From contig JAKSXM010000007.1 of the NCBI GenBank assembly GCA_022575985.1, forward strand, positions 35,404,501 through 35,468,500: a stretch of 64,000 bases of DNA, in the 5' to 3' direction. Of this stretch, positions 55,679-64,000 are shown piece by piece (within the stretch, counting starts at the first letter, position 1; each line of letters starts with the position of its first letter). The notes under the pieces are model-generated. The model did no database searches. It had not been told where the DNA came from and saw only the letters and a program-made list of their open reading frames with translations. The DNA comes from Anagrus nilaparvatae. Lineage: Eukaryota > Arthropoda > Insecta > Hymenoptera > Mymaridae. The position numbers were made by a program, and so were the translations under genes.

Positions 55679-57790
55679 TCATTTTATAAAATTCTGATTA
55701 TTTTTGCTTAACCATAATTTAAGGTCTAGGATATTACTTATTTTTTTACTATTATGCACTATTATTTGTTCTTTTATATCAATAGGCAGCCTATTGAATT
55801 TCGATATTGTAATATAAAGGCTACTTTTCTGTCCCATTTTCCTTTTTTTCCCTATAGGGAGTATTTTTCGAGTTCTATTTTGCTTTAGCTTGTACTTCAC
55901 TTTCAAATACAGTATTTTACTTTTAATGACTATAATATAATATAAATTTATTACTGATAGCAATTTTTTGTACTCTTCTTCGGATTATGGTAAATTTCTA
56001 TACTTTTTATATATGACTTTTTGTATTTTTTGTAGTTATTGTAGTTGTATTGTAGTGTTCTAGTTGTACTGAATTTAGAAGGTCTATTGTTATTTTATGC
56101 ACTGCTCCATGCTACCATGTATAACAATACATCACAGTGGATTGAATGATTGCATAGTATATTTGTAACGTTTGTTTGTAATTTAGTACTCTACACAGTT
56201 TCCTTATAATAGAGATATAAAAAGTTACATTTTTTACTGTTTTTTTTATTTGAGTTTTTCATCTCAGATTCGACTCTATTAGAATGCAGAGGAACTTGCT
56301 TTCAACAACCCTTTTAATCGTTCCTTCCAACATTTCCTTTCAATTTCCCAAATAACTTTTAATTATATTTTTTGTGTTTCCACGTATATAGTAGGTTATG
56401 TTCAACCATATCGATTGCTTTTTGTAGACCAAGGAATATTACCGCCATAGGGATGGAGGTGTCTAGAGTTTCGTATATATTTTCATTTAAGTAATCAATG
56501 GCCATACTTGTGTTGCAGCCTTCTCTAAATCCATATTGCCCTTTTACTAAAATATCGTACTTTTCTAGGTAACTAACTCTCCTAACCTTTATTAGTTTTT
56601 CAGATATTTTTGACAGGTTTGTGAAAAGAGCTATGGGTCTATAATTTTTTGGTATTATTTATGTTTTCTACTTGTCTCTGTAAATTAATTTCTTTCGCTT
56701 TTTTCATCATTATTTTAAATATATAATGATACTTTACAAATCTTTTTTTATTTGTCCCATTTGTTGGATCATCTTTTCAAACATTATATAGTTTTTGTAT
56801 ATAGTTTTTTACTTTACTATATTTTAATATACCTTTGGTTACCCATTCATTTTTTGGTTCATTTTTAATTTTATTTTTATTTTGACCCTTGAATCATTTT
56901 AAATGGCCACTATTTTTTTGATAAGCAAATTCGTTGCTTCATTTCTGTTCCCTGTTTGGTAAATTTTCCCCCAGTTTGTGTTTATAGCCGATGTTAACAT
57001 TTTTTTGTAATTATATTCGCATAAATTTTTCTTATTCTCATTTGGTATTGTATAAGATTGTATGCTGATAGCGGCCATTTAGTAATTTGTTATTTGGTTT
57101 TGAATATTATATGTTACAACATTTTTGTTTTTTGGCAGTCTATAAAAAATCTAATTTATGGAAGTACTACAATTTTTGTTTTGTCTGGTTACCGTATTTA
57201 TTCCGGTTACATGCTCATTTTGATGCATGTTGGTAAAATATTCTACTGATTCTTTACTTATTTCTAATATATTTCTATTTAAGTCACCCATAATTATGTG
57301 ATTTTTTTTACTTTTTTTATCTTTTAAGTATTTTTTAAATATTTTATTAAATTCAGCTTTATTTACTTTATGTGACCTATACATGGCAGTTATCAGCAAA
57401 TTATCTTTGACTTTAATATTTTTACTTTGGTTTATACTTAGTTCTATTGCCTTAATTTTGCTTATGTTTATAATGTATATTTTTGAACTTATTATTCTTT
57501 ACGTAGACAAGAACTCCATCGTTTTTATTGATATTAACCTCCCTGTAGTGGTTGACGTAGCCTTCTATTTTGTATTTAGTTTTAATGTGAATTTCTCTAG
57601 TTTCAGTGCATATTATTATTTCAGGTTTGTACTTGATTTCTATTATTTTTGTTAGAAGATTTTTGTGATTTGCCTTCATGCCTCAAATGCTATTGTGAAA
57701 AATATTAAAATTATCAATTTTTTTTTCCAATTTATAGTCTTTGATGTCTTCACATATGATTTTTTTTAATGATTTTTTTATACTGATGAA
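55679..57790 (-). pseudogene. CR1/jockey-like non-LTR retrotransposon remnant
   Basis: Reading the minus strand from 57790, an endonuclease start (MKANHKNLLTK, EIIICTETREIH) comes first. GVLVYVKNN and HIIMGDLNRNIL (catalytic Asp-Asn motif) follow. RT blocks follow at about 56640-56380 (GQYGFREGCNT, AVIFLGLQKAIDMVEH), then the C-terminal tail at 55963-55679 with SKFNRLPIDIKE. Many stops and frame changes are present. The domain order EN-RT-tail and the tail pattern fit CR1/jockey-like elements and differ from the R1-clade copies. Confidence 0.75.
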
Positions 57791-59394
57791 GTTTTTAATA
57801 TTTTGCTTAGCGGAGGCAATAATTCAGAAGAAAATTTAATAATAGTTTAGTAAACTAAATTAAATCTTATAATGAAACAACGATTAGGTATTTAGAAGAT
57901 GCGGAAGCTAAGATATGAAATCTTATACTATATGGTATGTTGTATAAATAGTAAGAATTTTTGGTTATTTAGAATCTGCGTTCCATCGTAAATTTTTTTT
58001 TGCTTACAGATAGCGAACATTTTTATTTTTGAATTTATTGATCATTTTATCAAAAATAAATTGTAATTTGTAAGAACGAAAAAAAAAATCTTAGGGTTTT
58101 ATCGCTATATTAGCGAAAAATAACATTTTTTCCTTGTTATATTGTGTGACAAACTATGTAATGAATTCATTTACTATGTTTATGCAATAATTGTCTAGAT
58201 TCCTTCCAAGATAAAAAAATACCTTTGCTAAAGAAAAAAAAAATGATTAAATAAAATGAAGCACATTTTTATCAATTTCAATCACAAATCACAATTTTTA
58301 TTAATTAAATTTTACAATATAAACTTCAACACTATCAATTTTTTTTCTCATTTTTCATCAATTTCACTGTCTTTTATTAAAATTTTCACTTTCTCTAAGT
58401 ATAATTCTAAATTCACTATCGTTAAATTTTTCCTGTTACGACACACACATATAATACACAACAGGATTTCCAGGCTTACCTGTTTCGTCGAAATTAAACG
58501 GCTGTTAATATTTTTATCTTAGCTGCCATATTCGATAATATAAAGGATAATTCCCAAAATTCTTCTCTTACCATAATTTCTAATATGGAAACGTATGGAA
58601 ACCAATAATATGCAGGCGCGGATTTGCAATTCTTTTTATATTTCTTAATTACTTAATATCTTTCTTTTTTAAATCAAATTCCAAAGATACTTATCTTTCC
58701 TAGGATATCCATCTTCACTGTTCAAGAATAAATGTTTACTTATTAAATTCAAAAATATTTAATTATTGAAAATGTCGTGAAGATAATTATCCTTAAAAAT
58801 CTATAAGAAAACACGTGGGAACAGAATCAAAAATGGTATTGTCCCTCGTTTATGTTTTCTGATAATCACGAGTTTTTACTAAAATCACTAATCTTTGTCG
58901 ATATTTTCTTGGTCACAAACTGACATAAAATTATAGCCGAATTCTTGATCACGACATACATTTTCAAAACTTTATCATTACTATATAAATCTGTTATAAA
59001 ATATAATTTAAACTTAAGAACTGGTGACGCGTAATTATATTATCAATACAAAAACGCGACCTACTTTTAGAAGAGTCGCTGGTCACTTGAACCCACGTTA
59101 TCCATCGGCTTCTCTCCTTTCTCCTTTTCTTTTCTAGTTCTTCGCGGCTTTTATTAAATGTCTGTGTGTGTGTGTATATATATTGAATTAAACTATAATT
59201 TAATTTACAAAAATGCAATGGCTGCAATGAAAAACATAATCCACATAGACCACCATTTCATCTCTATATTTAGTTATACAAAGTGGTCGTACCTAAAATA
59301 TGTTCTTTTATAATACAAATAATAATACAAATAATAATAATACGAAAAAAGAATTCAAATCTCCTAAAAATAAAAGAACATAAGCGTATATATC
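57791..59394. other. AT-rich region, no gene recognised
   Basis: A (TG)n tract lies at about 59161-59175. The open frames are low in complexity. Confidence 0.55.
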
Positions 59395-59590
59395 TTAATC
59401 TTATAATACTATATATATTTGAAAATTCATTTGTCAGTTTGTCTGTCTGTACCCTAATGACTGAAGAACCGCTGAACTAATTGACATAAAACCGGTGTCA
59501 AAATAAAGAAAAAAAGTCTGTGGGTGACACAGGCTCTAGATTTTGTGTTCAGGTATCGTAGCTTTTGAGATATTTAATTTTTAGTGTTTG
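59395..59590 (-). repeat. Dispersed repeat with GACA tract, copy 2
   Basis: The inverse of 2830-3020: 'tgtctgtctgtaccct', 'acataaaaccggtgtcaaaa' and 'gagatatttaattttta' appear in the mirrored order. Confidence 0.65.
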
Positions 59591-59755
59591 ATATGGTAGG
59601 AATTCTAACGTATTCTCTTAAGGACGTTTATCTATGGATTAAACTAAATTATAGTTGCTTATAATACCGACAAAAAGGTAGAAATAAATGTGGCAACGTC
59701 GCAATATAAACATATGCTGAAAATCACTTGTTTGTTATTAAGTTTTTTTTGCAAT

Positions 59756-60500
59756 GGCTAAGAAGATTGTTTTGTACTTTTATAATAGCAATAAAAATAT
59801 TTTAAAAAAATTATATAAATAAAGTTTTTAAAAATTTCGCTATCAGAAAAACATAACATTAGGCACAAGGAAAAGTTTTTTTCAAAGAAAACTAAAGAAC
59901 ATATAGCTCAGCGTTCAGAAAACGGAAAAAAAATAAGGGACGTTGTGTACCTATGAAAATTACAGATTAAACTTCAAAAAATAGTTTTTCTGTCCAAGGG
60001 GATCGTTTTGTCAATCTAGAATATTGGCACGAAAAATTGTACTGTTCTTTTTGTTCGAAAAAACTATATGTACATAATATACAAAAAGAAACAATTCATG
60101 GTATGGGATCATTTTTTAAAATAAAATGTGATGTGTGTGATACTAATTCATGTATTCCAAAAAGGGACCAGTTCTTAAAAAACATGGTACTGGAATGAAT
60201 CCATTCCAGGCTAATCTAAAATTGGCTTCAGGTAAAAATTTATAAATTATAAAGTATTTAATTTTAATTTTGACGATTCGTTTATTTATTTTACAGGAGT
60301 TATACATATTGGTATAGGGCACACACAAGCAGAAAAGCTTTTCAATATTTTAGAAAGTCCTATACCAAGAGCTCAAAATTTAAAAGTCAATGAAAGAACC
60401 GTAGGGCCTACCATTGAAGAAATAGCTACCGATAGTTGTGTTAACGCTCTAGAAGAAGAATGTTTGTTTACATTAGAAAATATCGTATTAGGTTTGTGGG
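59756..60500 (+). pseudogene. Mutator-like (PF20700-type) transposase gene fragment
   Basis: A likely start is ATG at about 59756 (MAKKIVLYF). A part with EKLYCSFCSKKL, HGMGSFFKIKCDVCD follows. After a frame change in an A run comes GMNPFQANLKLASG, then GIGHTQAEKLFNIL and VNERTVGPTIEE. An intron at 60233-60296 (GTAAAA to TTACAG) joins ASG in frame. The paired Cys motifs, G-x-G-S, N...A-x-x-x-A-x-G and G-x-G-x-T-x-x-x-x-x-F order fit the Mutator-like transposase domain found in insect genes. The exon ends at about 60490, perhaps at a donor; the catalytic rest is absent. Confidence 0.6.
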
Positions 60501-61246
60501 TTATTAAAATAAATACACTTATTTATATTTAATATAAAACTCAATGTTTATTCACCTCTAAATTTTAATCTTAATAATCACGTCTTAATTACACTAAAAT
60601 AAGGTTAATAATTAGTTATTATAAAATGTTAAACACGCCGATACAATATAGAAGTTCTTTCTAGAACGATGTCGATAAGACGGTTGCTATACAAGCACTG
60701 AGAACTTAGCGTCCCTTTCTTCTCCATATAGTATAAAGCGGATGTAATAGAGAGCGCCACATTCCAACACTCCCTCCCGATCTCGAGCAATCCAACAGCT
60801 AACTTATCAGCTAACAACAGCTAACTACTTACCTGAAACAAAATAATCAAAAACATATCAAATGAATATTATTAGTTCATCTAAATAAAAACATTCTTTT
60901 ACAACACACTCTAGAATGCAATCCTTTTCACATGCATTTCGCGCCTAAATTTATTGCTATGACACATCTTTAACTCAGACATCACAAAATTACGAGATTA
61001 AGTAATATCATCATCGAACCAAGGTAAACAGTCGTTATTATTAGTTTTGACGTCAGTTTAAAGAAACTGTATTTGTAACTTCTCTTTTCTAGTATAACGC
61101 ATCATAAAATATTGTGCTTGAGAAATTTATCAGATTGATTACAGCTCTAAAATAATCTTAATACAAACCTGCTTCTCAACTAGGTATTTTATAATTCATA
61201 ATATTCGCAACCAATTACTTTTGAATGTACACTATAATGAAATAGT

Positions 61247-61248
<2 letters not shown>
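60501..61248. other. Spacer with a GC-richer patch, not recognised
   Basis: 60629-60830 is less AT-rich and might be part of an LTR or promoter; I could not match it to anything. Confidence 0.5.

Positions 61249-61290
<42 letters not shown>
61249..61290. repeat. (AAT)n microsatellite, left of the retrotransposon
   Basis: About 14 uninterrupted AAT units stop directly at the start of the R1-clade copy; the motif resumes on the far side at 63636. Confidence 0.95.
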
Positions 61291-63327
61291 TTTTCCCAGG
61301 AACATAAGGATGCTAAATACCGGCTGGCCAAAGCTATCCGTCAAAGCAAGGCTCGATGCCTGCGTTCATTACGCGAGGATGTAAACAAAGACCCCTGGGG
61401 TCTTGGTTACAAAGTCGTAATGGGCAAGTTGAACCGGGGGTCTGACAACATGATGGACGCAGTATCGACCGAACGAATCATCGGCGCTCTCTTCCCTGAG
61501 CAGCCCATCCGGGAAAACCCGGTAGAGGCGATACCCAGAGAGGAAGTGCCGTTATTCAGCGAGGACGAGATGGTGAAGGCCATCAAGGCCATGAAAAATG
61601 GCAAGGCGCCGGGGCCGGACGGGATACCTGCGGAAGTGCTCAAACGAGCGGTCAAAATAATCCCTGGTATCCTGTTAAGCATGTTCAATGCATGCTTGGT
61701 GGCGGGAGTGTTTCCAAAGCAGTGGAAGGTGGCACGTCTCGTGCTCTTGAACAAGGGTAAAGGTGGAGCCCCGGACTCTCCATCATCTTACAGACCCTTG
61801 TGCATGTTAAACACCATCGGAAAGGTGATGGAGAGCATGCTCCGGGCAAGGTTGAGAAGAGCTATCGAGGAGGGCGGTGGCCTTTCCGAGGAGCAGTATG
61901 GATTTCGTGAGGGGCATTCCACGATAGACGCCATCCGGCGTGTCGTGGATACCGTAGAGGCTGAGAGGGAAAAGCGGCCTGCAATTCGCAAAGACGTCCT
62001 TCTTGTTACGCTGGACGTCAAAAACGCTTTCAATTCGGCCAGGTGGGATGACATGATCCAGTCTCTCGAGTACGATTTCCGGATACCCAGGTATCTGGGT
62101 AACGTAATAAAGGACTACCTACGGGACCGGAGACTGCTCTACGACACGCTCGATGGCAGGCGACAGAGGGTTCTGAGTGCGGGCATTGCCCAAGGTTCGG
62201 TTCTCGGACCGGACCTGTGGAATGCCTTTTACGATGGCCTGTTGCGCGTTCACCTCCCGGAAGGAGCTTCTCTGATCGGGTACGCGGACGACGTGGCTCT
62301 GACTATTACTGGCAGGGACATGCAGGTAACCCAGGAGAGGTTGAATCTAGTCATGAGACAGATCAATCTCTGGATGGGCGAGCACGGGCTCCAGCTCGCG
62401 ATCCCAAAAACGGAGATCGTACTGCTGACCCGTTGAACAACAATTTCCACGGACATCGATGTAAATGTCGATGATGGTGGAAACCCTCACACGATCCAAG
62501 CCAAGACATCGGTTAAGTACCTGGGAGTTCTGCTTGATAACAAGCTGAACTTCTGGGAACAATTTCAGAGGTCGAGTGAGAAGGCCGCGTCGATCGCATC
62601 CTCCTTGTCAAGGCTCATGGCCAACATAGGAGGGCCCAAACCCGGGAAGCGAAGATTGTTGATGTCCGTTGTCAACTCTGTCCTGCTTTATGGATCTGAG
62701 ATCTGGGCGGATATCACCAAATTTGCCAAGTACAGACATAAAATATCGTCTGTGCAGCGGCAAGCGGCCCTGAGGATCGCCTGCGCATACCATACGGTAT
62801 CGCTCGAGGCGATCCAGGTTGTAGCATCGGTCATACCCATCGACCTGCTAGCGTTGGAGCGGAAATACATTTACGATAGTGTAGAGGACCGCGAAGTGGC
62901 ATCCACTCGCGCCCGCTCCAGCTCTATGGAAAAATGGCAGGAACGGTGGAAAAAGGAGGAAGAGGAAAATGCCCGATGGACCCGCAGACTGATTTCAGAT
63001 CTGCAGGCATGGACTGGACGACAACATGGGGAGGTGGATTTTTACCTCACCCAATTTTTAACTGGACACGGGTACTTCCGTGTCATGTTAAAACATTGGC
63101 ACAAGGTGGCAACAGAGGAGTGCTTGCACTGCCCTGGCGTGAAGGATACGGTGGAGCACACTTTCTTCGGATGTATGCGCTACGTGGAAGGGCGCCCGCC
63201 CTTCCTGATTTGGAGGCCGGAGACGGTGGTCCCGGAAATGCTACGGAGTTCCGAAAACTGGAACAAAGTAGCAGAGTACGTAAGGGCCACCTTGTTGAAG
63301 AAAAAGGAGGAGGGCTTTCTATCGTAG
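61291..63327 (+). pseudogene. ORF2 reverse transcriptase with one stop codon
   Basis: The frame is open from 61291. It covers the linker (NKDPWGLGYKVVMGKLN, GKAPGPDGIPAEVLK), the RT palm with VTLDVKNAFNS, and GYADDVAL at about 62279. It then covers KTEIVLLTR, a TGA at 62434-62436, KYLGVLLDNKLNF and the CLHCPG...EHTFFGC Cys/His motif to FLS at 63327. The TGA sits where the 30.5 kb copy has CGA (Arg), so it is a single base change. The endonuclease is absent because of truncation. The linker here shows what the 30.5 kb copy has lost. Confidence 0.85.
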
Positions 63328-63634
63328 ATTGCTCTCCTGTCACTAGGCAGGGGGAAGGCAGCGGCCAGTTGCCTAGGCTGCGCGTCCCAAACTGAAGTTA
63401 TACCTGAAAAGGGAGTTCCGGTTTGGGACAAACAAGCGCAGGGGGTTTAAAGTGTGTTTATCCAGTAAGAATCTGGGGCGTAGCCGGCGACCGCGTTCGT
63501 CGGTGGTCTCCCAGTTGTGCACTTTGTGCAACTGGGCGGTCATGGAAATTTGCGGGTCTTTAAGGCCCGCAAACACTCCATGGCTGATGTAAGATTCACA
63601 TATTTCCCATAAAAAAAAAAAAAAAAAAAAAAAA

Positions 63635-63635
<1 letters not shown>
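61291..63635 (+). mobile_element. R1-clade retrotransposon, 5'-truncated copy
   Basis: The sequence begins in ORF2 just before EHKDAKYRLAKAI and runs to a 3' UTR and poly(A) at about 63610-63635. Its 3' half matches the copy at 30512-35674 closely, including the UTR. (AAT)n lies before and (TAA)n after, so it was inserted into, or generated, a trinucleotide array. Confidence 0.9.

Positions 63636-63685
<50 letters not shown>
63636..63685. repeat. (TAA)n microsatellite, right of the retrotransposon
   Basis: About 16 TAA units follow the poly(A). Confidence 0.95.
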
Positions 63686-63687
<2 letters not shown>

Positions 63688-64000
63688 ACTATAATACAAC
63701 TAAATTAATTTTAATTAAAATTAAGTAAAATAATAAAATTTTCGACCATTATAAAATTTTATGAAAAAAAAATTTCATTATAACATGCGTTCGCGTCGTT
63801 GACGAGGGCCATTTTATACACATCTAACAAACACATATAACTCAAAGCTACAGATTTACTTCTTTAAAGTAATAAATGAACTATTTGATAATAGCCTAGT
63901 TGTCTCTTAAATAGTTAATTTTAGTTTCATTAAAATTTTCAGTACTCATCTAAAATCTTTTTGCAATATAATAATTTGCCATTTTCTTTAATAAGGATCA
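63686..64000. other. AT-rich window end, nothing recognised
   Basis: No supported frame or repeat. Confidence 0.55.

Overview
The window is AT-rich animal DNA, almost certainly from an insect. It holds R1-clade, BEL/Pao and CR1/jockey-like retroelement pieces, transposon-type gene remnants often seen in insects, short GT-AG introns, and one exon of a conserved nervous-system receptor (GABA-B). A parasitoid wasp or another AT-rich insect would fit, but nothing here fixes the species. Intact host genes are scarce and most of the sequence is nested mobile DNA.

Layout. 1-10 kb: AT-rich sequence, a 2.9 kb inverted-repeat transposon carrying a broken transposase-like gene, a DUF4806-type pseudogene and the decayed 3' end of an R1-like retrotransposon. 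10.0-36.3 kb: the main structure, a giant inverted duplication. The left arm (10010-15994) and right arm (25255-36345) are nearly identical over about 6 kb once a 5.16 kb R1-clade retrotransposon (30512-35674) is removed from the right arm. That insertion has a 15-bp target duplication, and the left arm keeps the empty site. Each arm carries the same small genes: a two-exon secreted eight-cysteine peptide, a two-exon cysteine-rich membrane protein and a 121-residue protein of unknown function. The two cysteine-rich genes share intron phase and placement and are probably paralogues. The 9.3 kb spacer holds a 5' part of another R1-like element. Its gag gene is split by a palindromic Transib-like element with a 5-bp target duplication. 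A small inverted-repeat element and a 2287-bp foldback element follow.

36.3-47 kb: AT-rich sequence, a nested inverted-repeat element (39957-46405) with a small ORF, a broken Tctex1 dynein-light-chain-like gene, and a second 2287-bp foldback copy in the opposite orientation. 47-53.3 kb: two nested defective BEL/Pao LTR elements, with an R1-like fragment in the gag of one and a 361-bp MITE in its 3' LTR. 53.8 kb: a clean exon of a GABA-B receptor gene, the best host anchor. 55-60.5 kb: remnants of an F54H12.2-like protein gene, a CR1/jockey-like retrotransposon and a Mutator-like (PF20700-type) transposase gene. 61.3-63.6 kb: a 5'-truncated R1-clade copy inserted in an (AAT)n microsatellite, with one stop codon in its reverse transcriptase ORF.

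The item most worth follow-up is the inverted duplication: it doubles a small family of cysteine-rich peptide genes. All family, identity and boundary statements come from reading by eye, with no database search.
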